Shown: positions 22,512 through 29,458 of the stretch, piece by piece
Layout of the letters: every line of letters begins with the position of its first letter
Position numbering within the stretch: position 1 is the stretch's first letter
IMG/VR virus record: IMGVR_UViG_3300030106_002678
Coordinates: 1-31,790 of that record
DNA: 31,790 bases
Direction: 5' to 3' (one strand)
Origin: a virus
Program-made: the position numbers and the translations under genes
Notes under the pieces: model-generated
Database searches by the model: none
Told to the model about the DNA's origin: nothing
What the model saw: the letters and a program-made list of their open reading frames with translations, nothing else

Positions 22512-22541
22512 AAAAAAAAAGGAGGGCGATTAAACCCTCCT
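22512..22541 (-). terminator. Intrinsic terminator, island 1
   Basis: Minus strand: AGGAGGG (22541-22535), 8-nt loop, CCCTCCT (22526-22520), then T-tract (22520-22512). A 7-bp GC-rich stem. It ends the transcript of the 78-aa and 38-aa genes. Confidence 0.88.
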
Positions 22542-22567
22542 AAAAACAACTAACTAAAATTAAAAAT

Positions 22568-22684
22568 CTACTTCATCTTCTCGCTATACGGACTCTTTGG
22601 AAAGTCCTTACTTAATATAAATTTAAAATAAATTTCTTTACTTACAAATTCTCTTGTCAGTGGATGTAGATATTTTCGGATCAT
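22568..22684 (-). CDS. Small basic protein, unknown
   Basis: A 38-aa frame, MIRKYLHPLTREFVSKEIYF... ending YSEKMK, 7 nt after the stop of the 78-aa gene and just before a terminator. Composition is protein-like, but there is no other support; it might be a 3' untranslated region. A near-palindrome GGACT...AGTCC overlaps its end (22600-22617). Confidence 0.35.
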   Translation of the reverse strand: MIRKYLHPLTREFVSKEIYFKFILSKDFPKSPYSEKMK

Positions 22685-22691
22685 ATAATTT

Positions 22692-22928
22692 TTACTTTAT
22701 TGGATAAGGCATCCTGAGATTCGGTAAAAAATCAAGTATTAGATATTTGTTACCAGTTTCAATCGCTTTCTTAGCCACCTCTAAATATTTCTTATTAGTG
22801 AAAAAGAAAGTGAAATTCCCTACCACTATAACATCAGTTTTGTAGTCGTGGTTTTCTACTCTTACTGTTTGGTTTGACAATCTATCCCATCGTTTTAGAA
22901 TGTCTTGTAATTGATATTTATTTTCCAT
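22692..22928 (-). CDS. Moron-like gene product of island 1, unknown
   Basis: A 78-aa protein starting MENKYQLQDILKRWDRLSNQ, with a strand region (VIVVGNFTFFFTNKKYL) and a helix; no Cys, no membrane helix. It stands between the terminase block and the tail chaperone and has its own promoter and terminator, so it is probably expressed apart from the late program. I do not recognise it. Confidence 0.55.
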   Translation of the reverse strand: MENKYQLQDILKRWDRLSNQTVRVENHDYKTDVIVVGNFTFFFTNKKYLEVAKKAIETGNKYLILDFLPNLRMPYPIK

Positions 22929-22947
22929 TTTGTTTTTATTTATACTG

Positions 22948-23018
22948 CTAATGTAACACTTTTTTAGTTACTGACAAAATTTAATAAGTTTTTTTTAAGT
23001 TTTTTTTTCCTACCTCTG
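22948..23018 (-). promoter_or_regulatory. Boxed host-type promoter, island 1
   Basis: Minus strand: box CAGAGGTAG (23018-23010), A-tract, TTATTAAATTTTGTCA, TTG (22977-22975), 19 bp, -7 box TACATTAG (22955-22948). The TTG-N19-TAnnTTnG layout is close to ideal for the Bacteroidota housekeeping sigma factor. The box abuts the stop codon of the gene upstream. Confidence 0.65.
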
Positions 23019-23129
23019 TTAAAATCTGTTTTTATGTTTTGTTTTTCGTGTATATTTCTTACGATTACGATATACATTTGGTTTCATCGCATCATATATT
23101 TCTCTCATTGTTGCAATTATCTTTTTCAT
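23019..23129 (-). CDS. Small basic protein after terminase
   Basis: A 36-aa frame, MKKIIATMREIYDAMKPNVY... ending TKHKNRF, strongly basic in its second half. The start overlaps the terminase stop (ATGA), the usual coupling in this genome. Function unknown; a nucleic-acid-binding peptide is possible. Confidence 0.45.
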   Translation of the reverse strand: MKKIIATMREIYDAMKPNVYRNRKKYTRKTKHKNRF

Positions 23130-24292
23130 CTTATTGCATATTTACCACGATTCGGATTCTCTAGTTGCATCATAAGTGCGTATCTGGCTGCATCAATACA
23201 GTCAGGATGTATGCCAGTTGGTTTCTGTATATTGTTTCCCTCTTTGTCTTTATCCCAGACATATCCCTGTAATTCTCTGATAAAATTTACTGATCCATTT
23301 GTTACATATATTTCATTTTGATTGATAAGGTTTATTCCATATATAACAGAATCTCTACCCTTTGTTACTGGAAATATTTTATGACCGTAACTCCTAATCT
23401 CGCTAATTGACTTTGGCTCTGCACTATCTGCATAAATGGTTTCTGTAATTTTTTTGTCTTTTAGGAAATGACTGATGTCTCTGTTTAACATACCTTTTCT
23501 GTAAAGTAATTCATCAAATATATATGCATTGTTCCATTTATATAATCTTATATATGTAGATGGGTCGACAGAATATCCAAAGTCAAGACCTGCACAAAGT
23601 AACCGAGCATCACTAGGTATTGTATCTATTGACTTCCAATCTGGAATGCAAGCACCCTCTAAACTTCCTATCTCTCCCAATCCGTAAACCTTCCACCAGT
23701 TTGCCCAGTATGTAGATGTCTTTGATTTTACTTTTGCTTTCTCTATTTCTTTTACAATCGTATCTGACAGGCTCTCGTTGTCTTTGTAAGTCAGTGTAAT
23801 AAAGTCTGTATCTTCTTGGCCTATCAATTCTTTATCTACCCAGAATAAATTAGTAGGATTATAATCAAGCCATATATTGCCTGATGTTCTGACTGCTAAT
23901 TGTTGGTAGGATTCAAAGTCTATATTGTTGCACTCATTAAGAAATAAATCTGACCTTCTTGCACCTCTCAATTTGTCTGGCTGGTCTGTAGAAAAGAACT
24001 CTATATAACTACCATTGCTGAATTCGTATTTTAAGATGCTTCTATTAAACTTTCTTTCATCGTACCTATACGTACCCTTCATAATATTTAAAAAGTCTTT
24101 TAGAGCCCCTCTACGTAAGTGTGGGATGCTTTCTGCTACTACGCTGATTTCTTTGTATTCGTTTTTGATTGCATAATCAATTAGGATCATAAGTATTGCA
24201 ATAGTCTTACCTGCTGAACTACCGCCCCTAATAATCTTAATTCTTTTGTCTAATTCTCGTAATCTATTAACCGCTGTGGTTTTTCTAAACAT
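23126..24292 (-). CDS. terL: Terminase large subunit
   Basis: A 388-aa PBSX-type large terminase. Walker A GGSSAGKT at residues 23-30, a Walker B-like stretch DLFLNECNNID near 115-127, and an RNase H-like nuclease half starting at LCAGLDFGYSVDP (about 213-225) with a later YADSAEPKSI motif. It cuts concatemeric DNA and pumps it into the prohead. The ATG at 24292 overlaps the small-subunit stop (TGATG); a TTG one codon earlier is less likely. Confidence 0.88.
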   Translation of the reverse strand: MFRKTTAVNRLRELDKRIKIIRGGSSAGKTIAILMILIDYAIKNEYKEISVVAESIPHLRRGALKDFLNIMKGTYRYDERKFNRSILKYEFSNGSYIEFFSTDQPDKLRGARRSDLFLNECNNIDFESYQQLAVRTSGNIWLDYNPTNLFWVDKELIGQEDTDFITLTYKDNESLSDTIVKEIEKAKVKSKTSTYWANWWKVYGLGEIGSLEGACIPDWKSIDTIPSDARLLCAGLDFGYSVDPSTYIRLYKWNNAYIFDELLYRKGMLNRDISHFLKDKKITETIYADSAEPKSISEIRSYGHKIFPVTKGRDSVIYGINLINQNEIYVTNGSVNFIRELQGYVWDKDKEGNNIQKPTGIHPDCIDAARYALMMQLENPNRGKYAIR

Positions 24293-24540
24293 CAATCAAT
24301 AAATAATGGCACATCCTCATTGATGTGTATATCTTTTGTTTCTTTTGGTTTGCCAACATAATAATTATAGTACAGTTGAACATACTTGTAATCTTTTTTC
24401 TTCAAACCTTCTTTGAGTGCTTCGTATGCTAGTGGCTCTAGTGGCTTTAATTTCTCTATAAGTTGTAGTTCCTCTGTCTTTGGTTTTCTACCTGCTCTGC
24501 CTTTTGTAGAGTGTCCACCATTGTTTTTTCTTCCATCCAT
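24292..24540 (-). CDS. terS: Terminase small subunit-like protein
   Basis: An 82-aa protein: basic Gly-rich head (NNGGHSTKGRAGRKPKTEE) and a helical body (LEPLAYEALKEGLKKKDYKYVQLYYNYYVGKPKE) ending LFID. This matches small DNA-recognition proteins encoded before terL in Bacteroidota phages. It would recognise the packaging site and deliver DNA to the large subunit. It is the first gene of the late region, with an A-type promoter 40 bp upstream. Confidence 0.65.
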   Translation of the reverse strand: MDGRKNNGGHSTKGRAGRKPKTEELQLIEKLKPLEPLAYEALKEGLKKKDYKYVQLYYNYYVGKPKETKDIHINEDVPLFID

Positions 24541-24542
24541 AG

Positions 24543-24560
24543 AATTAATTTAAATTAATT
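24543..24560. promoter_or_regulatory. 18-bp perfect palindrome in terminase leader
   Basis: AATTAATTTAAATTAATT reads the same on both strands and lies 2 bp before the small terminase ATG, between it and A-type promoter 5. It may be an operator, a hairpin masking the start, or part of the packaging site. In DNA this AT-rich (about 32% G+C by eye) a chance origin is possible. Confidence 0.4.
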
Positions 24561-24579
24561 AATTAATCTTTTGTATATC

Positions 24580-24608
24580 TATATATCGTAAAATTTAATT
24601 AATTTTTG
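24580..24608 (-). promoter_or_regulatory. A-type phage promoter 5
   Basis: Minus strand: CAAAA (24608-24604), 15 bp, CGATATATA (24588-24580). Here no ATG follows at 3 nt; the next gene starts 40 nt on. That shows the element is not merely a start-codon context but most likely a promoter. It abuts the stop of the C5 methyltransferase and opens the late region. Confidence 0.7.
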
Positions 24609-25754
24609 TCACAGTGCTTTTTTTATGTTTTTTGCAACTGCCTCCACGACATCAACTGTGACTGCATTGCCACACATTTTATATCTTTGATTGTCTGATA
24701 TTGTTCCTAATTCTTTTCCTGTCTTTGTCCAATTGTCTGGAAACCCCTGTAATCTTTCACATTCTTTTGGTGTTAATCTTCTTATTATATTTTGTGTTTG
24801 TGCCCCATTTGGATTTGCCGACCTAATGGTAAAGGCATCTTGATTATCTTTACCAATCATTGTTCCGCTTTTATAAGCAAATGTTTTTTTAGACTGCCCT
24901 ATTTGGACGGGGTTTACTACCGCCTGCTCTCCCCCTGCATCTAGTGTTTGTGCTATACCTTTACCTACTCTACCTCTTCTTGTTTTGCTTGGTAGGTTTT
25001 GATAGTTTATCGTATCTCCAGCTCTTGCTATTTCGTACCCTTTATTGTTGTTTGTTTTTATTTTTAATATAGGTGGCATCTTACATAGTACTTTTGCACT
25101 ATTTTTCATAGCCATCAAACAGGGTGTATCGCCATCCTTTCTCGCTCTAAATCCTTCATCATTCCTGTAATCTCCTACAATTATTTCTTGTCCATCAATT
25201 TCGTTTTCAGCAACTTGTCTATTGTTTTCTGTGAAAGGAAATATTTGCTTTCCACTTCCTTTTCCAAGACATCCGACAAGATAGACTCTCTCTCTATTTT
25301 GGGGTAAAAACCACTTTGTATTAAGCAGTTGCCATTCAAGTCTATAACCCCCAATGTTTGCAAAGGCTTGGATAATTGCCCAAAAGTCTGCGCCATTGTT
25401 TGTGGAGAAAGTTCCTTTAACATTTTCCCAGATAAAAAAACTTGGTTTGCATTCCTCGATAAGCCTAATTGCTTCGGTAATAAGGGATGATTTAGCCCCG
25501 CCCATTCCTTTTCTTTTTCCAGCCAAACTAAAATCTTGGCAAGGACTTCCGAAAGTGATGATGTCGATTTTTGGTAACTGTCCTCCTCGAACATCAGTAA
25601 CTGATTTGACATACGTTATATTTTTAAAATTATTTTTATATACATCTATTGCATATTTATCTATCTCCGAGTAGTAAGTATGTTTAATATCAAAAACTCT
25701 TTTGAGCCCTAAACTAAAACCACCTATACCACTAAACAAATCAAGATGATTCAT
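24609..25754 (-). CDS. dcm: DNA cytosine-C5 methyltransferase
   Basis: A 381-aa enzyme with the canonical order: motif I DLFSGIGGFSLGL (5-17), motif IV GSPCQDFSLAGKR (69-81) with catalytic C72, motif VI ENV (110-112), motif VIII NRERVYLVG, a variable target-recognition region (about 185-320), motif IX RRLTPKECERLQGFPDNW and motif X GNAVTVDVV. It transfers methyl from S-adenosylmethionine to cytosine C5. No restriction enzyme is nearby, so it probably protects phage DNA from host restriction. It overlaps the DnaA-like gene by 14 nt. Confidence 0.92.
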   Translation of the reverse strand: MNHLDLFSGIGGFSLGLKRVFDIKHTYYSEIDKYAIDVYKNNFKNITYVKSVTDVRGGQLPKIDIITFGSPCQDFSLAGKRKGMGGAKSSLITEAIRLIEECKPSFFIWENVKGTFSTNNGADFWAIIQAFANIGGYRLEWQLLNTKWFLPQNRERVYLVGCLGKGSGKQIFPFTENNRQVAENEIDGQEIIVGDYRNDEGFRARKDGDTPCLMAMKNSAKVLCKMPPILKIKTNNNKGYEIARAGDTINYQNLPSKTRRGRVGKGIAQTLDAGGEQAVVNPVQIGQSKKTFAYKSGTMIGKDNQDAFTIRSANPNGAQTQNIIRRLTPKECERLQGFPDNWTKTGKELGTISDNQRYKMCGNAVTVDVVEAVAKNIKKAL

Positions 25755-26142
25755 TATTTTTTGTCATTTTATCTACTTGCTTTGCGATTATATGCACATC
25801 TTTATTTTTTAGAAAGTTTACTTTGTGTTTTATAAACTCTTTCTTTGCATCTATATCCCTAAGTTGTCTTGTAATCTTCAGTAACCAACGTTGTATTTTG
25901 TTATTGTATTTGTTGTTTTTTTCAAAACTGTTTATTGAATGCAATACTGTTGTATGATTTCCTGACCTGCCTTTTTCTTTGTATAAGTTGCCTATTTCTT
26001 GCAGTGTCATCTTTTGGTATTTGTATAATATGAATGATAGGAGTGACCGTGCCTCTACTACCTCTTTCTTTCTTGTGTTCTCAAACACATCTACCTTTGC
26101 TATTTCGTTTATTTCTTTTGCTATCTTATCTGCTTTATTCAT
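25741..26142 (-). CDS. DnaA domain IV-like DNA-binding protein
   Basis: A 133-aa protein whose residues about 26-75 match the DnaA C-terminal DNA-binding domain: EVVEARSLLSFILY, MTLQEIGNLY (a helix-turn-helix), and SGNHTTVLHSI (60-70), the DnaA signature. The AAA+ ATPase part of DnaA is absent. Known DnaA domain IV binds TTATNCACA-type boxes; here it may mark the phage origin or regulate genes. The C-terminal 50 residues are basic helices. It lies between an unknown gene and the C5 methyltransferase. Confidence 0.7.
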   Translation of the reverse strand: MNKADKIAKEINEIAKVDVFENTRKKEVVEARSLLSFILYKYQKMTLQEIGNLYKEKGRSGNHTTVLHSINSFEKNNKYNNKIQRWLLKITRQLRDIDAKKEFIKHKVNFLKNKDVHIIAKQVDKMTKNNESS

Positions 26143-26147
26143 ATTAT

Positions 26148-26471
26148 TTATGTATTATTTGATTTTTTTATAGTAAAACTATCGCACACTTCCGCTGCAT
26201 CCCAATGCCTTACGATTTCAATAGGAACATCTAAAACCGTATCAGTTAGTTTTTCGTGCCAGTATTCGTATTCTACTCCGTCGCTGTCTAGATATTCTAA
26301 ATGAGAATCAACATATTTGGATTCTTCAATATCAAATGATTCTTCAACTAAAAATCCATCAGACAATTCTTGAGATTCTGAGTCATTTTTAAATATAACA
26401 TTTCTTAAATGCTTAGCCAATTCTGTTCTGTTGATAAAATATTGTTTGTTTCTAAATTTTATTATTTTCAT
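26148..26471 (-). CDS. Acidic protein, unknown
   Basis: A 107-aa acidic protein (MKIIKFRNKQYFINRTELAKHLRNV... ending SFTIKKSNNT). N-terminal 30 residues look like a small basic domain, the middle is Glu/Asp/Ser-rich, and two Trp occur near the end. It starts inside the methyltransferase stop (ATGA). No function recognised. Confidence 0.55.
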   Translation of the reverse strand: MKIIKFRNKQYFINRTELAKHLRNVIFKNDSESQELSDGFLVEESFDIEESKYVDSHLEYLDSDGVEYEYWHEKLTDTVLDVPIEIVRHWDAAEVCDSFTIKKSNNT

Positions 26472-27187
26472 ATAAATAACCTTTTTTGTTGTTTGTGTGT
26501 GTTAATTCGTTTCTGTGTATTATCAAAATATTCTTTGTCTATTTCATATCCTGTTAATTGATATTTCAAATTATAACAAGCAATGGCGATTGATCCGGAG
26601 CCTAAATGTGTATCAAGTATTTTGTAACCCTCTTTTGCATAATTCATAAGCAACCACTCATATAATTTAACAGGTTTTTGTGTTGGGTGTATTCTTTTTT
26701 CTAAACCTTTACCATAATCATTTATCATTCTGGTATTCATTACTCCTGCCTGAACATTACCACTCCACTGAAAATCAAACATTGTAATTCTATTCTGGCA
26801 ATTTGTAGCAGCAATATCAGCGTGTGAATACGTACTTTTTAAAAAAGGTGTTACTAACTTATTATGTATTATTCTACCCTGCCCAAATAATTTTTGGGCT
26901 TCTCCATAATAATTACATCCCCAAATAATATGCTTTTTAGAAACTCTTAAAACTTCCTTAAAATAATCTATCGTAGGTGGGACTTTATTCCAATCTTTTT
27001 GTTTATGTCCTTTATAAACATAATCTTTTTTGGCTACTGTTTTTAACTTAGCATTAGTTTTAATTCTCTTTCCTTTACTAAAACTTAATCCTATACCATA
27101 AGGGGGGTCAACTATCGCTAAATCATACTCATCATCTGACATATTTTTCATAGCCTCCATACAATCTTGATTATAGATGTTTATCAT
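26468..27187 (-). CDS. DNA N6-adenine/N4-cytosine methyltransferase (beta-class)
   Basis: A 239-aa enzyme: motif IV DLAIVDPPYGIGL with DPPY at 27-30, target region in the middle, then IHPTQKPVKLYEWLL and motif I-like ILDTHLGSGSIAIA near the C-terminus. That order (IV before I) is the beta class. It methylates adenine N6 or cytosine N4 in DNA. The C-terminal 70 residues are nearly the same as those of the 214-aa enzyme at 29931-30575, while the target region differs. No partner nuclease is seen. Confidence 0.85.
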   Translation of the reverse strand: MINIYNQDCMEAMKNMSDDEYDLAIVDPPYGIGLSFSKGKRIKTNAKLKTVAKKDYVYKGHKQKDWNKVPPTIDYFKEVLRVSKKHIIWGCNYYGEAQKLFGQGRIIHNKLVTPFLKSTYSHADIAATNCQNRITMFDFQWSGNVQAGVMNTRMINDYGKGLEKRIHPTQKPVKLYEWLLMNYAKEGYKILDTHLGSGSIAIACYNLKYQLTGYEIDKEYFDNTQKRINTHKQQKRLFI

Positions 27188-27951
27188 AGTATTCCTTCTA
27201 TTATATAATTATCTATGTCTTGTCCCTCTATGAAGAACTTTTCAAATATTTTTATTGCCTCTTTTGTTTTTCGTTCACCTTGTAAGTAAAACTCCTCGCT
27301 ACAGTTCCATATTCCAATATCCAACGAGCCTTTGTCAATGACAACAAACTTGAAATCTAAATATGTTACATTGAACAACTGACAGTATATATAACATTGA
27401 ACATCGTAAGAATATTTCTTTGCTGAATATGGAAAACCTTTTATATCTGTTGTGGTCTTTATATCTACAATGCCATCTTTTCTCAACACATCTGCTTTAC
27501 CTCTAAATGGATAACCTTGTATTGTGCCTATTCCAGATACCTCAAACTCACAATCTGTAATGTGTTTTAATGCGTGTTCATTCTTAAAAAAAGCATCTGC
27601 GATTTTCTCTGCGTTTTCTTTTTCTACTCTTGTATATACCTCACCATATTTTTCTTTTGCCTCTTTGTATGCTTTTGTGTTCTTAGAAGATACGTTTACA
27701 AATATCTGCTCACTGAATTTTTGTGGCTCTAGGATTGCTTGATGTACCAATCTACCATCTCTTAATGGTTGGGTTTCTGGACTGCCATACTGCGTTACAT
27801 ACTTGTAAGTCTTAGGACTTGATAGTAATAGTTTGAGTGATGAACTGCTTAATGCTAATTTGTTTAGTTCTCCATAGTAGTATGAATCATCTACCATTTT
27901 TTTGAGCAATTCTTTCTTGGAGTAATTTTTTCCGTCCAAAAGTTGTATCAT
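27184..27951 (-). CDS. PD-(D/E)XK exonuclease-like protein
   Basis: A 255-aa protein of the RecB-like/RecE-type PDDEXK family (PF12684-like): SSSLKLLLSSPKTY, RDGRLVHQAIL with H70, FRGKADV with D154, VDIKTT with D163 and K165, and YDVQCYIYCQ (Q-x-x-x-Y motif). Such enzymes are 5'-3' exonucleases that resect DNA ends for recombination or degrade host DNA. The upstream gene overlaps by 65 nt if translation starts at the ATG at 27951; an ATG at 27894 would cut the overlap to 8 nt but remove 19 residues. Confidence 0.75.
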   Translation of the reverse strand: MIQLLDGKNYSKKELLKKMVDDSYYYGELNKLALSSSSLKLLLSSPKTYKYVTQYGSPETQPLRDGRLVHQAILEPQKFSEQIFVNVSSKNTKAYKEAKEKYGEVYTRVEKENAEKIADAFFKNEHALKHITDCEFEVSGIGTIQGYPFRGKADVLRKDGIVDIKTTTDIKGFPYSAKKYSYDVQCYIYCQLFNVTYLDFKFVVIDKGSLDIGIWNCSEEFYLQGERKTKEAIKIFEKFFIEGQDIDNYIIEGIL

Positions 27952-28138
27952 TATTTGTTTGTTTTAATATTAATTCTGTTTCAATTCTGTTGGTGTACTT
28001 ATACATCTTGTTGATGCAACTTATAAATAAACCAATTTGCTTTTTTCTTTGTGGGTCTGCCTTTTCAAAAGCAGTCGCCATTGCTTGACCTATATAATTG
28101 AATGCCAATTCAAACTCTTGTTTTTCTTTTATATCCAT
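27887..28138 (-). CDS. Hypothetical helical early protein
   Basis: An 83-aa protein starting MDIKEKQEFELAFNYIGQAMATAF, helical, basic C-terminus (FGRKKLLQERIAQKNGR), one Cys. It overlaps both neighbours. No family recognised. Confidence 0.55.
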   Translation of the reverse strand: MDIKEKQEFELAFNYIGQAMATAFEKADPQRKKQIGLFISCINKMYKYTNRIETELILKQTNNDTTFGRKKLLQERIAQKNGR

Positions 28139-28362
28139 ATACTTATTAATCCATACGCACTCATTGATATTACAAATAATATGAATGCAAGTTTTAATGT
28201 TTGATATGTTTGCTCTTTTTGTCTAGGACTTCTGCCTTGATTGTTTCTGTATTGTTTTTTCATTTCAATATTTTTAAGTTTACTTTCTTTTCTAAGATAT
28301 CCAATTTCGTAAAAATAATTATCATTCAGATAAGTCAGATATTTCTCTTTTTTTGATTTCAT
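28129..28362 (-). CDS. Early membrane protein with C-terminal anchor
   Basis: A 77-aa protein: charged basic N-terminal 50 residues (MKSKKEKYLTYLN..., RNNQGRSPRQKEQTY) and one C-terminal membrane helix (LKLAFILFVISMSAYGLISIWI). The ATG at 28362 is chosen over a TTG two codons earlier. Tail-anchored early phage proteins can act on host membrane processes, but there is no specific evidence. Confidence 0.5.
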   Translation of the reverse strand: MKSKKEKYLTYLNDNYFYEIGYLRKESKLKNIEMKKQYRNNQGRSPRQKEQTYQTLKLAFILFVISMSAYGLISIWI

Positions 28363-28495
28363 ATCCAAGCTGCGCTAATATTATTCTGTTGTCTTTTAGA
28401 AATTGTATTACCCTCTCTTCTTGTATTTTTTTTCTACAATCATTAGTAACTTTATTCTCAATCGGAAAGTGATTATTTTCTGCCATAATTTTCAT
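28322..28495 (-). CDS. First gene of second early operon, unknown
   Basis: A 57-aa frame starting MKIMAENNHFPIENKVTNDC and ending EIKKREISDLSE. It overlaps the tail-anchored protein by 41 nt, more than usual here, so one of the two starts may be wrong. A second ATG lies 3 codons in. A host-type promoter lies about 11 nt upstream. Confidence 0.5.
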   Translation of the reverse strand: MKIMAENNHFPIENKVTNDCRKKIQEERVIQFLKDNRIILAQLGYEIKKREISDLSE

Positions 28496-28505
28496 TTTTA
28501 TACTA

Positions 28506-28530
28506 CAAACATAATAATAATTATTGACAA
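28506..28530 (-). promoter_or_regulatory. Host-type promoter of second early operon
   Basis: Minus strand: TTG (28530-28528), 14 bp, TATGTTTG (28513-28506). The -7 box is an exact TAnnTTTG; the spacing is shorter than the usual 17-23 bp. It lies directly before the first gene of the exonuclease-methyltransferase operon. Confidence 0.5.
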
Positions 28531-28564
28531 TTTATAAAAAAATCTGTACGAAGGAAAATTGTCG

Positions 28565-28675
28565 CTATTCAACTTTCTCAACTTTTTGATGTATTGATAT
28601 GCCAGAGCCCCTAAAGTTCGTTAGAACACTTAAAAAGCGCCTTAGATTCGATTTCTGACTTTTGTATAAATTCAT
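28565..28675 (-). CDS. Possible small basic peptide in intergenic gap
   Basis: The 199-bp gap 28496-28694 separates the two early operons. It holds a 36-codon frame (MNLYKSQKSNLRRFLSV... ending QKVEKVE). There is no coupling with neighbours and no good upstream signal, so it may be an untranslated or noncoding stretch. I see no convincing hairpin terminator in the gap. Confidence 0.25.
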   Translation of the reverse strand: MNLYKSQKSNLRRFLSVLTNFRGSGISIHQKVEKVE

Positions 28676-28694
28676 ATATTTTTGCCTAAAAAAA

Positions 28695-29114
28695 CTACTC
28701 TTTGTGTACAATTGATGCCATATTTTCGGTCAATAAATAGACTTGTTTTAGCTTCTTTTTTTTTGTCCAAAATGTCGTGTCAGGACAGTAAAGTTCTTTA
28801 ACTTCTGGCATCTCTAAATAATTAATCCAATATAAATAAGTGCCTTTCGGATCACTGACAAAATACAGTTTTACAATCTCACTATCCATCTCCATAAGCT
28901 TATCGTACTTGTATTTTTCCAATAATTTTTCTTTATAATATTTGTTTCTAAACTTCATCTCCATCACGCACCTATGCCCTTTTGGTGTCGTGCCTGACGC
29001 ATCATAATGCTCAAACTTACCCTCCGACCATTTTAAGTTCCAATCCTCAAACTCATTCAAGAATTTGACTACGATTCTTTCAAACTTATTTATTGTCTCT
29101 AAACCCATCTTCAT
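28695..29114 (-). CDS. Putative PD-(D/E)XK endonuclease-like protein
   Basis: A 139-aa protein. The stretch FEHYDASGTTPKGHRCVMEMKFRNKYY places D38 and E52-x-K54 as the PD-(D/E)XK-type catalytic set, as in small VRR-NUC or Holliday-junction-type nucleases, with a following KYKYDKLM helix. It likely cuts branched or damaged DNA. Its start overlaps the previous gene by 29 nt. The fold call rests on one motif and spacing, so it is tentative. Confidence 0.45.
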   Translation of the reverse strand: MKMGLETINKFERIVVKFLNEFEDWNLKWSEGKFEHYDASGTTPKGHRCVMEMKFRNKYYKEKLLEKYKYDKLMEMDSEIVKLYFVSDPKGTYLYWINYLEMPEVKELYCPDTTFWTKKKKLKQVYLLTENMASIVHKE

Positions 29115-29325
29115 ATAATTTATTAATGTCTGCTATCCATTGATTCCAAGTTCTTGGCGAACATCCACACGGCAGATAAAAATTATGGTAGAAATATTTT
29201 GAATGTAAAGATGCAATCAGTTCTTGTTCTGCTTTATTAATCTGACTGCTTTTAATTCCTTTGAATTTTGTCCACTTTTGATATTCTTCTTTGTTTAGTT
29301 TTTGTTCTAGTTCTTGTGATTCCAT
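29086..29325 (-). CDS. Conserved small phage protein, unknown
   Basis: A 79-aa protein with a Cys-bearing loop CGCSPRTWNQWIADINKLYEDG. This recalls small zinc-binding or HTH-like proteins in Bacteroidota phages; only two Cys are present. Overlaps both neighbouring genes. Confidence 0.5.
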   Translation of the reverse strand: MESQELEQKLNKEEYQKWTKFKGIKSSQINKAEQELIASLHSKYFYHNFYLPCGCSPRTWNQWIADINKLYEDGFRDNK

Positions 29326-29458
29326 TTAACCAATTTTTTCTTTTATTACATCCGCAATCTTCAAAACCAAGTTTGTGTGCAATCCACTCTGCTATGTCTT
29401 TGCCTTTGCCTAATGTAATGATGTTTATTATATATTCTAATTTATCTCCTAGTTTCAT
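29252..29458 (-). CDS. Small protein with CGCNKR motif
   Basis: A 68-aa protein starting MKLGDKLEYIINIITLGKGKDIAEWIAHKLG then DCGCNKRKNWLN. In related phage proteins I recall, the chain ends soon after NWLN; here it runs on with a basic tail (TRTKTKQRR) and overlaps the next gene by 74 nt, so a frame change near 29325 is possible. ATGA overlap with the sigma-like gene upstream. Confidence 0.5.
   Translation of the reverse strand: MKLGDKLEYIINIITLGKGKDIAEWIAHKLGFEDCGCNKRKNWLNGITRTRTKTKQRRISKVDKIQRN

Noticed and set aside
25181-25612. 143-aa minus-strand frame overlapping the C5 methyltransferase
   Set aside because: Wholly inside a clearly conserved enzyme in another frame; no coupling or promoter; composition not protein-like.
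28642-28658. T-arm-like 5-7-5 stem-loop with TTCGATT loop (tRNA?)
   Set aside because: No matching acceptor, anticodon or D arm could be laid out around it on the plus strand.
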